Assembly: GCF_002591895.1 (NCBI RefSeq)
Contig: NZ_NISX01000012.1
Location: forward strand, 91,308 to 155,307
Length of the DNA: 64,000 nt
Direction: 5' to 3'
DNA from: Lacimicrobium alkaliphilum
Lineage (GTDB): Bacteria > Pseudomonadota > Gammaproteobacteria > Enterobacterales > Alteromonadaceae
Within the stretch, counting starts at the first letter, position 1. Each line of letters begins with the position of its first letter. The notes under the pieces were generated by a model. That model did not search any database. It saw only the letters and a program-made list of their open reading frames with translations, and was not told the origin of the DNA. Of this stretch, positions 1 through 9,686 are shown piece after piece. The translations under genes and the position numbers were made by a program.

Positions 1-825
1 ATGGGCGGTAGCATTCAGTTGCTTTTCCAGCGCTGAAATGACTTCCATATCCGGGTTTTCTGCCAGAGCACGAAGGTGGTGCGCAGAATACTCCACATGC
101 AGCAGGCCCTGAACCGGCAGTTCCCTGGGGAGGGGACTATTGCTGCGAAGATGCAGGCGCACATAGCGCTCTTTGATGTCATCCAGACTGCCCTGACAGC
201 AGATGTGCCCCTGCCGCAGTATAGCGATATCACTGGCGACCCGTTCGAGATCGGAGAGGATATGGGTTGAGAACAGCACTGAAGTGTTATTTTCAATATT
301 GATATCAATGAGTTCGCGAATAAATTCACGACGCAGTACCGGATCCAGACTGGCCACCGGTTCATCCAGAATAAGTAGTTTGGGGTTATGGCCTATGGCC
401 TGAATAATCGCCAGACGCTGCTTCTGCCCTTCAGACAGATCCGATACCTTAGACTTTGGATCCAATTGCCAGCGATGCATCAGTGCAGTGACTTTAGTGT
501 TATCCCATTTCCGATAGAAAGCACCGGTATAATCGAGTAATTGTCTTACCCCCATCCAGTGCAGGGTATCGGACTTTTGAGCAACATAACCCAACTGTTC
601 TTTTATCGCCGGAGTCAACTCCCAGGCCGGCGCATCCATAACCTGAATATTGCCACTATCGGCTTTCAGCAATCCCAGACAGAGCTTCAGCAAGGTGGTT
701 TTTCCTGCACCGTTCTGACCTAACAGACCCATTACATGGCCTTGTGGCAGATTTAAGCTGATGTTATCCAGTACGTTTTGTTTGCCGTAGCTTTTGCTGA
801 CGTTTTCCATTTCAATCAGATTCAT
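1..825 (-). CDS. ABC transporter ATP-binding protein (partial, runs off left edge)
   Basis: ATPase subunit of an ABC-2 type exporter. Reading from the ATG at 825 on the minus strand gives 275 residues with no stop before base 1, so the C-terminus is missing. Visible motifs are Walker A GQNGAGKTT (residues about 36-44), the ABC signature LSEGQ (about 130-134), Walker B LLILDEP (about 150-156) and an H-loop in FSTH (about 188). The start overlaps the stop of the upstream GntR gene in an ATGA, so the two are translationally coupled. A YtrA-type GntR followed by an ATPase is a familiar arrangement in which the repressor controls its own ABC transporter; the permease should lie just outside the window. 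Substrate is unknown. Confidence 0.93.
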   Translation of the reverse strand, partial: MNLIEMENVSKSYGKQNVLDNISLNLPQGHVMGLLGQNGAGKTTLLKLCLGLLKADSGNIQVMDAPAWELTPAIKEQLGYVAQKSDTLHWMGVRQLLDYTGAFYRKWDNTKVTALMHRWQLDPKSKVSDLSEGQKQRLAIIQAIGHNPKLLILDEPVASLDPVLRREFIRELIDINIENNTSVLFSTHILSDLERVASDIAILRQGHICCQGSLDDIKERYVRLHLRSNSPLPRELPVQGLLHVEYSAHHLRALAENPDMEVISALEKQLNATAH

Positions 826-1217
826 CCTGCGTCCTTTTTCAGTTGTTCAGCCAGCCATTGAATGGCCTGGTCCTGTTCTATATCCAGTTGCCCACACAGA
901 GCTCTGAGTTGATCTGCCAATGGGGTTAGCAGTTTCAGGCGTTGTTGTACCGCCATTTGCGAGGTGCTGCTTTTAACCCGCATACCAACGCCCCGCACCC
1001 TCTCAACCAGTTCCTGTGCTTCCAGCAGACTGTAGGCCTTGGAGATAGTCATAGGATTAATCTCCAGTTCGCCGGCCAGTTGCCTCACCGAAGGCAGGGA
1101 ATCGCCCTGATGCAACTGACCACTGACAATCAGCCGTTTTATCTGGCCCATAATCTGTCTGTATATGGGCTCTCCCGAAGACGGATTAACTGAGAAGAGC
1201 CATGAGTTTTCTGACAA
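822..1217 (-). CDS. GntR-family transcriptional regulator, YtrA type
   Basis: Short GntR repressor with an N-terminal winged helix (FSVNPSSGEPIYRQI, then SLPSVRQLAGELEINPMT) and a small helical C-terminal part, as in the YtrA subfamily, which lacks a large effector domain. I place the start at the TTG at 1217 (MSENSWLFSV...), with AAAGGG seven bases upstream. An in-frame GTG at 1262 would give 146 residues, but that extension is made of the operator-like palindrome and promoter -10, so it is probably untranslated. The stop overlaps the start of the ABC ATPase gene. It probably represses its own operon through the palindrome at 1241-1262. The signal is unknown. Confidence 0.88.
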   Translation of the reverse strand: MSENSWLFSVNPSSGEPIYRQIMGQIKRLIVSGQLHQGDSLPSVRQLAGELEINPMTISKAYSLLEAQELVERVRGVGMRVKSSTSQMAVQQRLKLLTPLADQLRALCGQLDIEQDQAIQWLAEQLKKDAG

Positions 1218-1240
1218 GGGGGTACCCTTTAACTGTATTG

Positions 1241-1262
1241 GTGTATTATTTATATAATACAC
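1241..1262 (-). promoter_or_regulatory. Operator palindrome and -10 region of the GntR/ABC operon
   Basis: A perfect inverted repeat, GTGTATTAT-N4-ATAATACAC. On the minus strand a TTTGCA hexamer lies 17 bases upstream of TATATA, which falls inside the palindrome. A repressor bound here would cover the -10 element, consistent with autoregulation by the GntR protein. The promoter assignment is inference. Confidence 0.65.
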
Positions 1263-1459
1263 CTGTGGTTAAATGCAAACTTTTTTCAATGAGCAATCTT
1301 CTTCTATTTTAAAAAAGAGAATAAATTCCTTGTCGAAGCCGATCTGCTGAGTCGTCATTGCCAGATAGAGACTAAATAGAGGAAAAATGGATACAGCATA
1401 GGTTGCCAGCGAGGCGGTTCTTCTTAGAGTGGGCCCTCACGTTTTGCTGAGGCCAGTCT

Positions 1460-4195
1460 ATGCACTTATTTCACCCTATTGTTGCCGTTGTTATTCTCGT
1501 TTGCCTTGCAGGTTGCCAGGTTAATCATATACAAATGGCCAGCCCGATTAAGGGGGACAGTGATCCGGCTCACTATGGCTCGTTAGAATTAGAAAATGGT
1601 ATGCAGGTCTTGCTGGTCAGCGATTCAGCGCTAACCAAGGCCTATGGCTCTGTGTCTGTCAGGGCAGGGTATTTCCAGGATCCTGACAGCCTTCCCGGCC
1701 TGGCTCATCTGTATGAGCATATGCTGTCAAAAGGTACACAAAAATACCCTCAGCCAGCCGCGTATAAACAGTTTCTGGCAGATCACGGCGGGCGCTCTAA
1801 TGCCAGTACATCTGCGCTGCGTACCAACTATTATTTTCAGGTGGCCGGCGCCAGTTTTGAAGGGGCCCTGGAGCGTTTTGCCTGGCAGTTTATTCAGCCA
1901 CTGATTCCGCAATCTCTGGTGTATAAAGAGCGTCATGCGGTAGAAGCGGAATTTCGTATGAAGTTTAAAGACGCCTATCGGCGTAAACGTGAAGTGTGGC
2001 GAACGGCTTTTGCCCCTGAACATCCTTACCGGAAGTTTTCTACTGGTAACCTGTCTACCCTGATTGACCAGCCAGAGATATCTTTGTCGCAAGCCCTGCT
2101 GGACTTTGGCGAGGATTATTATTGTGCACCGAGAATGGCGCTGGTTATGGCGGCACCGTTGCCTCTGGAGCAACTGCGAGTGATGGCGGGTAAGTATTTC
2201 TCGGCGGTGTCTTCCAGCTGCGGTGAAACACTGTCGCAAGCGGTATCTCCTTATGCTGAGCCGCCGGATGGAAAAGTCATCAATGTTCAGGCGTTGAGGA
2301 AACGTTCCCGTCTCACCCTGAGTTTTGTGGTTCCGGATAATCTGAACACGCGTCGCGCAATGATTAGCGACTATATATCCTGGTTACTGGAAGCGCACAA
2401 TCCACAAGGGCTGGAGCAGCATCTGAAGGACAAGGGCTGGATCAAAGGATTGTATGTTTCTCAGCCGGTATTGGATGATCGGCACCGCCTGTTTAACCTG
2501 ACCTTACGCTTTACGGCACAGGGCTGGAAGCATCAGAGTGAGGCCATGCAGATAACCTGGCAGTATCTGGATACTATTAAACAACAGGTTTCTGAGACGC
2601 ATTTTAACGATACATTTGCCCGGCTGCATCACGCTCAGTTCAATCAGGATGCCTCGCATAAGTCCTCCACGGAGATTCGCGAACTCGCCGATCAGTTGCT
2701 GTTCTATCCGGCCAGTGAAGCGCTGGTGCTGAATCAGATCCCTGGCAACTACAATTCGCATGCTACGCGGGCCTGGCTTGATGGAATCACGGCAAAAAAC
2801 ACGCTGCTGATCCGCGAGCACCGCAACCTGGCCTTTGACCAGTCAGAGCCATATTACAACACAGGGTTCGGCTATCAGCAGCAGCTTGAAGCACCCCAGT
2901 CAAGCTTGCAGGAACTCATGTTTGAGTTACCTGCCTTACCTCGCTATTTTGCTATGCAGGAAGGGGAGTTGCAAACACCTGAGATCGGTTGCAGACAGCC
3001 TGCCACGGGGTTTGAAAGTTGTGTGTTACCCGGCCAGAAACGCCATAGCGACTATGCATCAATTAATCTGTATCTGGATGCTGACCGCCAGAGGCCCGCG
3101 TTTTTTGTGCTCAACCCATTATACATACGCCGCCTGAGGCACCAATTGGAGCCGCTGATTACCCAGGCTGACAGTGCGGGGATGGATGTTAGCCTGGTGG
3201 AGACACAAAGTGGATGGCGGCTTAGTGTGTCGGGCTATTCCGGTGATCGTGTCGCCCTGCTCAGAGACCTGTCGGCCATCCTGCTATCTCCCCAACTGGA
3301 TAGCACATCGATGTCGCTGACATTGAACAGCCATCGTTCAGCATTGTCACAACAGGCTTATCAGAGGCTCAGAGACCGGACATTGCAGATCCTCAATACC
3401 AAGCTGGGGCTGGATATATCGACCCGGGATGCGCAGAGATATTTTGAGAATTTCTCAGAGCACCAATATCAGGACTATATTGATCGTTCTTTTGAGCGCG
3501 CCAGACTGACGGCCACTTACTTTGGTAAACTATCGGTGGATGAGCGTGACGTGCTGGACAGCTTATTTACCACAATGAGCCGTCGTATCCGCTTTCCTGT
3601 CCGCCCGGGATCTCATGCCTGGAACGGCAAAACGGAGATGGGCCTGCATCAGGTAGCCCTGGATGCAGAAGACAATGCAGTGCGCCTTATGGTTCTTCCG
3701 GGCAGCAATAAAATAACGCAACACGCTGCAACGGAATTATTGGGAGCGATGATGACTGCACCCTTTTTTCATCAGCTGCGTACGCAGGAGCAGTTAGGCT
3801 ATTCCGTGTCGGTAAAGGCCTATTCCAAATACGGGTACCCTTATCTGGGCTATTATGTGCAATCTTCACGCAAAACACCCTCACTGCTGTTGGCCAGAAT
3901 CGAACACTTTAATCAGTGGTTTATGACCCATCTTGATTCAGTAACGGTGGTGCAATTCGACACGGTAAAACACAGTCTGATTGACGCCCTGCAACAGCCT
4001 TACATCAACGCAGAAAGTGAAGCGCAAGCAAGGCGTTATCATTTTCGTTATGACTGGGCAGATAACCACCCTCAGCAACTGCAACAACAGATAAAGTTGA
4101 TGTCACTGGATGAATTCCGGGAACATGCTTCTTTATTGCTTTCCGGACCATTAACAGGCGTACTGGCTAAAGGCACTACAGGGAAGGATCAATAA
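1460..4195 (+). CDS. Exported M16-family zinc metalloprotease (insulinase/pitrilysin-like lipoprotein)
   Basis: 911 residues. The N-terminus is a lipoprotein signal with lipobox LAGC (about residues 16-19), so the enzyme should be membrane-anchored in the periplasm. The inverted zinc motif HLYEH is at residues 83-87, with the third ligand probably Glu164 in HAVEAEF, at the spacing usual for M16 enzymes. The length fits the pitrilysin/insulysin group, which has four homologous halves; the C-terminal part (QLGYSVSVKAYSKYGYPYLGYYVQS) is also typical. Such enzymes degrade oligopeptides. The gene has no close partner upstream and its last 20 bases overlap the 3' end of the convergent regulator gene. 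Confidence 0.9.
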   Translation: MHLFHPIVAVVILVCLAGCQVNHIQMASPIKGDSDPAHYGSLELENGMQVLLVSDSALTKAYGSVSVRAGYFQDPDSLPGLAHLYEHMLSKGTQKYPQPAAYKQFLADHGGRSNASTSALRTNYYFQVAGASFEGALERFAWQFIQPLIPQSLVYKERHAVEAEFRMKFKDAYRRKREVWRTAFAPEHPYRKFSTGNLSTLIDQPEISLSQALLDFGEDYYCAPRMALVMAAPLPLEQLRVMAGKYFSAVSSSCGETLSQAVSPYAEPPDGKVINVQALRKRSRLTLSFVVPDNLNTRRAMISDYISWLLEAHNPQGLEQHLKDKGWIKGLYVSQPVLDDRHRLFNLTLRFTAQGWKHQSEAMQITWQYLDTIKQQVSETHFNDTFARLHHAQFNQDASHKSSTEIRELADQLLFYPASEALVLNQIPGNYNSHATRAWLDGITAKNTLLIREHRNLAFDQSEPYYNTGFGYQQQLEAPQSSLQELMFELPALPRYFAMQEGELQTPEIGCRQPATGFESCVLPGQKRHSDYASINLYLDADRQRPAFFVLNPLYIRRLRHQLEPLITQADSAGMDVSLVETQSGWRLSVSGYSGDRVALLRDLSAILLSPQLDSTSMSLTLNSHRSALSQQAYQRLRDRTLQILNTKLGLDISTRDAQRYFENFSEHQYQDYIDRSFERARLTATYFGKLSVDERDVLDSLFTTMSRRIRFPVRPGSHAWNGKTEMGLHQVALDAEDNAVRLMVLPGSNKITQHAATELLGAMMTAPFFHQLRTQEQLGYSVSVKAYSKYGYPYLGYYVQSSRKTPSLLLARIEHFNQWFMTHLDSVTVVQFDTVKHSLIDALQQPYINAESEAQARRYHFRYDWADNHPQQLQQQIKLMSLDEFREHASLLLSGPLTGVLAKGTTGKDQ

Positions 4196-6269
4196 GCAGC
4201 TTGATGTCGGACTGCGGGAATTCAGTTTTGGTAAACAGAATACGTTGCTGATCACGGTCAAGACGCAGAGCACTGTCGGTTTCGAAAGTAGATCTCGGTG
4301 TTTTCAGCAAGGTTTCATGGGCTTTGGCGTTCAGGTCGTAGCGCAGCAAACGTTGGTGGTCGCTTTCTTCCTCAATGTAATACACCGCGTCATTTTCCAG
4401 GGTCCACGTATAACGAACACGGAACTGCTGTTCATCCAGCAGTTGCTGTAGCTCGCCGGTGCTGAGGTTTAACTGCCACAGACCGTTACGGTAGGTACTG
4501 TAAATCAGGGTGTTCTGGTCTGTCATCACGCCGTAGCGACCATTATTAAAGGTCAGCCGTTGTACCCCTTCAGCTTCCAGACTAAAGGCATAGATGTCAG
4601 CATGATCCTGGGTAAACACCGTGGTCAGAATGCGCGCGTCATCGGCCGACCACATAGGCCGGTTATGCCCCTTAAAAGGGCTGGGGACAGTCTGAATACG
4701 TTTAGTGGCAACGTCTACGATGTAAATATTATCGCCTGCTTCATCATCATCAGGTGCCAGAAAGGCAATGCGTTTACCGTCATGTGACCACTTTGGATAA
4801 CGCACAGAGCGGCCAAGGTGGGTAAGCTGGTTACGATTATTGCCATCTGCATCGGCTATCCATACTTCATAATGACCCGACTCATTCGACAGGTAGGCGA
4901 TTTTTTTGTTGCGGTGGGAATAATCCGGGTAATTGTGATTATAACCGGAGTTCAGTACCGGAAACGGACTGTTGTTGACCGGGGTGTTCAGTGGAATGGC
5001 AGCTATCTGGTACTCTTCACTGCGGTGCTGAAAGAAAATCCACGGCTTGTTACGGGCAAAATGCGGGTAGCTCATCCCTTCAATATCCAGCGACTGAGTG
5101 CGGTTACTGTTGATGTCCAGTATATAACCAGAGCGTGTATCCGCTCGTTGTACACCATATGTCAGCTTACTTCCTTCAGGGTGCCAGCTCAGGCCAACGA
5201 TGTCTTCTTCGCCAGAGGTCAACTGGCGGACCTGTTTACTTCTCAGATCGTACAGGTAGATATTTTCGTTAAACTGATTGACCCTGCGCGTCGTTGCCAG
5301 AAAGTGTCCATCCGGTGAAAACGCCATGTCCCGCTCTTTGTATCCGCAATCAGTGGCGCATGAGAAACGTTGTGGTGTGGCGTTCTCTTTGCTGATATCC
5401 AGCAGGTAAATACCGGATAATTCGGCCTCTTCGTCATCACTGTAATAGGCCAGCGTGGTATTGTCGGGGGAAATGTCAATATAGTGATAGCCTCCCACCA
5501 GAGGACAGTGTGTTATGTTGGTTTCCTCAAAACTGTGCATATCCATCCTGACAATATCGCAGCGTTCCACGTCACGATCCTTGCGGCTGAAATAGAGAAA
5601 GCGGCCATCGACACTCCACACCGAGTGCCCTTCAGACGCACTGTCATAGGTGAGTCTGGTGGCTTTGAGTTGTGGTTGTTCAAGGTCGCGGCGGAACAGA
5701 TCTACCTGCCCGTCAGGGGCGACCCATTTGTACACCAGAAAGCGCCCATCCGGCGACGGAGCCGGAAACAGCTCCAGTCCGGGGTCCGTGGTGACGGGGC
5801 TTATTTGTCGGGGGTTGGGCTGAGATGCTGACAGACTAAACCATAGTATCGCCATGGCAATCACCAGGGTGACCAGTGCCAGCCACCTGAACTTTGTGCT
5901 GTTAAAAGACTGGAGGCGGCTGGAAGAAGCAGGCACAGCGTCTTCCCGAAAGAGCGGCTCCGGCACCACAACCAACCTGTATCCGGTTTTACGGATGGTC
6001 TCTATCACCTCAGAACTATCAGTATGGCTGAGTGACTGTCGCAAATGCCAGATGGCATTGGTCAGTGCTTTCTCTCCCACATACTCATTGCCTTGCCAGA
6101 CTTTGTCTATCAGCTCCTGGCGTGAAACAATGCGTGGATATTCAGCCACCAGATACAGCAACACATCAACGAATTTGGGTTGTAGATTCTGCTTTTCACC
6201 GTCGTCCAGATAGACCGCCCGTTCAACCGGTTCTATCTGATACTGACCTAACCTGAAAGATTTCCCCAT
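4176..6269 (-). CDS. Membrane-bound winged-helix regulator with periplasmic beta-propeller (CadC/TolB-like)
   Basis: 697 residues. Residues about 5-105 form an OmpR/CadC-type winged-helix DNA-binding domain (LQPKFVDVLLYLV, SRQELIDKVWQG, ALTNAIWHLRQSL, IRKTGYRLV). A single transmembrane segment follows at about 131-148 (WLALVTLVIAMAILWFSL). The rest is a TolB/DPP-IV-like beta-propeller with repeated blades such as SPDGRFLVY, SPDNTTLAY, SPDGHFLAT and SHDGKRIAFLAPD. Architecture predicts a one-component sensor: cytoplasmic DNA binding with a periplasmic ligand-binding propeller. It is divergent from the TonB receptor at 6596 and convergent with the M16 protease, so peptide sensing is a plausible but unproven role. 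Confidence 0.85.
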   Translation of the reverse strand: MGKSFRLGQYQIEPVERAVYLDDGEKQNLQPKFVDVLLYLVAEYPRIVSRQELIDKVWQGNEYVGEKALTNAIWHLRQSLSHTDSSEVIETIRKTGYRLVVVPEPLFREDAVPASSSRLQSFNSTKFRWLALVTLVIAMAILWFSLSASQPNPRQISPVTTDPGLELFPAPSPDGRFLVYKWVAPDGQVDLFRRDLEQPQLKATRLTYDSASEGHSVWSVDGRFLYFSRKDRDVERCDIVRMDMHSFEETNITHCPLVGGYHYIDISPDNTTLAYYSDDEEAELSGIYLLDISKENATPQRFSCATDCGYKERDMAFSPDGHFLATTRRVNQFNENIYLYDLRSKQVRQLTSGEEDIVGLSWHPEGSKLTYGVQRADTRSGYILDINSNRTQSLDIEGMSYPHFARNKPWIFFQHRSEEYQIAAIPLNTPVNNSPFPVLNSGYNHNYPDYSHRNKKIAYLSNESGHYEVWIADADGNNRNQLTHLGRSVRYPKWSHDGKRIAFLAPDDDEAGDNIYIVDVATKRIQTVPSPFKGHNRPMWSADDARILTTVFTQDHADIYAFSLEAEGVQRLTFNNGRYGVMTDQNTLIYSTYRNGLWQLNLSTGELQQLLDEQQFRVRYTWTLENDAVYYIEEESDHQRLLRYDLNAKAHETLLKTPRSTFETDSALRLDRDQQRILFTKTEFPQSDIKLLIDPSL

Positions 6270-6595
6270 CCTGCTGCTCTGGTTATACCTGTCGTGTACT
6301 GTTTATCGTTGATTATATGCAACCTAGCTTAACATCAATAGTGCTATTTCTGGTGACATTCAGCACGCCACAGAATATTTATTAACCAATTGAAAATAAA
6401 GAGTAAAATTTGAATAGAGAGTAAATAGATATAGAAGTGAGGTAAACAAGACCCTGTCTCTGTTGTGGTCTGTCAACGAACCGCCTAATAGTAGGTTGCG
6501 GCGGTTTGAAAATCGAGGTGGCTTCAGCCCACCGCAGCATATTAACAAGAAAAACAGCATCAACAGGAACACCGACAATAACAGGAACACAGATA
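6270..6595. promoter_or_regulatory. Divergent intergenic region between propeller regulator and TonB receptor
   Basis: 326 bases without a gene. It is AT-rich from about 6370 to 6430 and contains an AACCGCC...GGCGGTT stem (about 6479-6506) without a following T run, so it may be a leader structure rather than a terminator. A short direct duplication, ACAGGAACAC, occurs twice just before the receptor start. An open frame extends the receptor back to 6506, but it has no signal peptide and is treated as untranslated. Confidence 0.4.
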
Positions 6596-9500
6596 ATGAA
6601 AGCAAATAAATTGACCAGAGCAGTGCAACTGGCCCTGACAGGGGTCTTAGTGGCCAGTGGAGCCAGCCAGGCACAACAGGAAATTGAACGCACCACCACG
6701 GCACAGACCAGTGCGGAAGCGCAAACTGCCAATGATGAAGAGCGTATTTCTATTACTGGAACCAGAATAAAGAGAGACAGTTTTTCGGTATCGACTCCTT
6801 TAGTTGTCATGGACAAGGAGGCTATTCAGGATGCCGGCCTGGAAAATCTGGCTGAAGTACTGGTTGAGAATATGCCCAGTCTCAGCGCAGGGGTCAGTAA
6901 CAGCAACAGTCAATCCAGCGTACAGAATACCGGATTGTCAACGATCGATTTACGCGATCTGGGTACTGACAGAACGCTGACATTAATTGATGGACGCCGC
7001 GTGGTATCGAATAGTTACAGTGGTAATTATATTAGCTTGAGTACGATCCCGGCGAAAATGGTCGAGAGAGTGGAGATCATCAGTGGTGGTGCCTCCGCCG
7101 TCTATGGTTCAGATGCTATTGCCGGCGTGGTAAACATTATTACTACTCAGGGCTCTGAAGGCTTTAATATCAATGCCAAAGGTGGCGGTACGACCAACGG
7201 TGGTGGCGAAGAGTTTAGCCTGGATGCAGGTTATGGTTCCAGTTTCGACAATGGCAAGGGCTATGTTTATATGGCCAGTTCCTGGGACAGAGAGTTTGGT
7301 ATCAAGGCCACTGACCGTGGGCGCTCTGCCGTAGAGGCAGATTTTGATTACAACACCAGCTTACTGTGTAACGAGATGGATACCATCGATGGCGACCAGT
7401 GCATGCGCGATATTACTCAGGCTGACTGGGCCAACAAAAGCGATGATGCTCCCGGAGGCGTGTTCGAAGAGGAAGGCGCCGATGAAGGCAAAGGCTGGTA
7501 CTATACTGAAGCGGGCCTGCAGTCAGGTTTTAACCAGAATGAGCACGGCTACGCCTCGTCTCAGTTGGGTAATCTGAAGATACCCGAAGATCGATTTGCC
7601 ACCGCTGTAAAAGTGGATTACGCGATTAGTGCTGATACGGAATTCTACGGACAACTGCACTACTCCCTGAACGAGTCCTATAACGTCAAGACCCCGGAAG
7701 GGCAGGACGAGAATGACGACGAATTGTTGCTGGACCCAGACACCAACCTGCCGGTTGCCGAGCTACCAGAACCGGGAGAAATCCAGCCGGACAATCCGTT
7801 TATCCCGGATGAGATTGCCGCTAATCACAGCAGCCAGATTGACTGGGATCGCCGTTTTACTGAAGTCGGCAATGTGACCACCGACAACAAACGCGAAACC
7901 TTACGCACGTTTGCCGGTTTGCGCGGTTTTGTTTTTAATGACTGGAACTGGGATGTCTCTGCAGGCTACGGCAAATTTAAGCAAGAACAGACGCGTCTGA
8001 ATGAGATCAATATTATTAACCTCAGCCAGGGGCTGAATGCTGAGCGTCTCAATGATGGCACCATTCAGTGTAAGGATGCCGCCGCCAGGCAAGCGGGATG
8101 TGTGCCTGTTAATTTATTCGGGCTTGGCAGTATTACCCCGGAGATGGCAGATTGGATCCGCGCCAACCCCACTATTACAACGGATATTGAACAGATAAAT
8201 GTAGTTGGTTATATGTCCGGAGAGTTGTTTGAATTGCCGGCGGGACCTGTCTCCTCAGCCTTTGGTATAGAGTATCGCCGCGACACTCAAAAGCTAAGCA
8301 CCAGTGAAGAGCAGCGCTATGGTGGCATCACCTTCAATGTGGTTCCTACATTTAAAGGGGACATGGATGTTATTGAAGCCTTCGGTGAACTCTCGCTGCC
8401 TTTGGTACGGGACGCTGCACTGGCGCAAAGCCTGGATATGGATTTGTCACTGCGTCTGGCAGATTATAGTCCTGAAAACATCGATATCGTATCCAGTTTC
8501 AAAACCGGTCTGACCTGGGTGCCGGTGAACGGTTATTTAATCAGGGCAAATTTCGCCCGTGCACAGCGTGCCCCCAATATTACTGAGTTACTGTCTCCAC
8601 CTCGGGGCGACTATGATAGTTTCAATGACATCTGTGACGGCGTCACTGCCGACTCTACAGACGAGGGGCACGAGGCCTGTCGACAGGATCCTGGAATTCA
8701 GGCTGCCATAGCACAAAATGGTGTGTTCGAGGATGAAACCAGCGGCTACTCGCCTAATACGGGAAATCCCAATCTCAAAGAAGAGACTGCTGATACCTAC
8801 ACGCTGGGGATATCGGCCCAACCAGAGCAGATAGAAGGGCTACGAATCGCTCTGGATTACTATGACATATCCATTAAAGATGCCATTGGCCAGGTGGAAA
8901 ATGAGGATATTCTTACAGAGTGCTACAACTCTTCCGCACCCTACGGGGAGAGCAATCCTTTTTGTAACGATATTCGCCGGGATGAAGACGGGCAGCTGCA
9001 GGAAATTCTTCAGCGGGTATTTAATCTGGATGAGATCATCACCCGCGGCTATGATGTGGCTGCCGAATATCGCTTTGAAACACAGAACTGGGGGGAATTT
9101 ACATTCCGTACTGACTGGACCCACGTGATCGAATATACCGTTACCCGGGAAACGATCAGCGATGGTCTTCAGAGCAATCGCTATGACGGTGAGCTGGACT
9201 CCGGCATCTTTACGGATTCCGCGGTCGCATCGATCACCTGGCGCCAGGATGGCTGGCGTTTGCGTTGGAAAGCCCGTTACAAAAGTGATTCTGTAGATGA
9301 CTTCGGACGGGAAGAAGACTATCTCGAACTCTTTGCTGAGAACGATACTGCTTGTGCGCAGAACTCTGATGACTGCATAACAAACCCCGAAGTGCCGGCG
9401 TATCTCTATTTCCCGTCCTATATCACCCATGACCTTTCGGTGTCCTACGATTTACCCGAGGAGGTTTCCGGGGCTGATATGCGACTGTATGCCGGGGTTA

Positions 9501-9637
9501 AAAACCTGTTCGATAATCTGGGTCCGTTTGTCCCCCGGGTAGGAGATGTCCAGTCAGGCAGTCGCGGCAATTTCGAAAGTCAGTTCGGTGGTGGTGTAGG
9601 GCGGTATGTTTATGCTGGCCTTTCCATGAACTTCTGA
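6596..9637 (+). CDS. TonB-dependent outer-membrane receptor
   Basis: 1013 residues from the ATG at 6596, which has AGGAA upstream and gives a proper signal peptide (MKANKLTRAVQLALTGVLV... ending near ASQAQ). A TonB-box-like ERISITGTRI precedes the plug domain (ENLAEVLVENMPSLS, STIDLRDLGTDRTLTLIDGRR, ERVEIISGGASAVYGSDAIAGVVNIIT). The beta-barrel ends in the expected aromatic residue (YVYAGLSMNF). The protein imports a ligand across the outer membrane using TonB energy; the ligand cannot be read from sequence. It is divergent from the membrane-bound propeller regulator, which may control it. A strong terminator follows at 9645. Confidence 0.93.
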   Translation: MKANKLTRAVQLALTGVLVASGASQAQQEIERTTTAQTSAEAQTANDEERISITGTRIKRDSFSVSTPLVVMDKEAIQDAGLENLAEVLVENMPSLSAGVSNSNSQSSVQNTGLSTIDLRDLGTDRTLTLIDGRRVVSNSYSGNYISLSTIPAKMVERVEIISGGASAVYGSDAIAGVVNIITTQGSEGFNINAKGGGTTNGGGEEFSLDAGYGSSFDNGKGYVYMASSWDREFGIKATDRGRSAVEADFDYNTSLLCNEMDTIDGDQCMRDITQADWANKSDDAPGGVFEEEGADEGKGWYYTEAGLQSGFNQNEHGYASSQLGNLKIPEDRFATAVKVDYAISADTEFYGQLHYSLNESYNVKTPEGQDENDDELLLDPDTNLPVAELPEPGEIQPDNPFIPDEIAANHSSQIDWDRRFTEVGNVTTDNKRETLRTFAGLRGFVFNDWNWDVSAGYGKFKQEQTRLNEINIINLSQGLNAERLNDGTIQCKDAAARQAGCVPVNLFGLGSITPEMADWIRANPTITTDIEQINVVGYMSGELFELPAGPVSSAFGIEYRRDTQKLSTSEEQRYGGITFNVVPTFKGDMDVIEAFGELSLPLVRDAALAQSLDMDLSLRLADYSPENIDIVSSFKTGLTWVPVNGYLIRANFARAQRAPNITELLSPPRGDYDSFNDICDGVTADSTDEGHEACRQDPGIQAAIAQNGVFEDETSGYSPNTGNPNLKEETADTYTLGISAQPEQIEGLRIALDYYDISIKDAIGQVENEDILTECYNSSAPYGESNPFCNDIRRDEDGQLQEILQRVFNLDEIITRGYDVAAEYRFETQNWGEFTFRTDWTHVIEYTVTRETISDGLQSNRYDGELDSGIFTDSAVASITWRQDGWRLRWKARYKSDSVDDFGREEDYLELFAENDTACAQNSDDCITNPEVPAYLYFPSYITHDLSVSYDLPEEVSGADMRLYAGVKNLFDNLGPFVPRVGDVQSGSRGNFESQFGGGVGRYVYAGLSMNF

Positions 9638-9644
9638 AGCTGGT

Positions 9645-9671
9645 GGCCAGGCGCAGAGCCTGGCCTTTTTT
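9645..9671 (+). terminator. Rho-independent terminator after TonB receptor
   Basis: GGCCAGGC, a five-base loop and GCCTGGCC form an 8-bp GC-rich stem followed by six T residues. The next gene's ribosome-binding site (AGGAG) starts only a few bases further on, so that gene relies on read-through or an internal promoter. Confidence 0.9.
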
Positions 9672-9686
9672 AAATCAGGAGTGCCC

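Noticed and set aside
6506..6595. N-terminal extension of the first TonB receptor to base 6506
   Set aside because: The added 30 residues lack a signal peptide and would displace the good one starting at 6596, which has AGGAA upstream.
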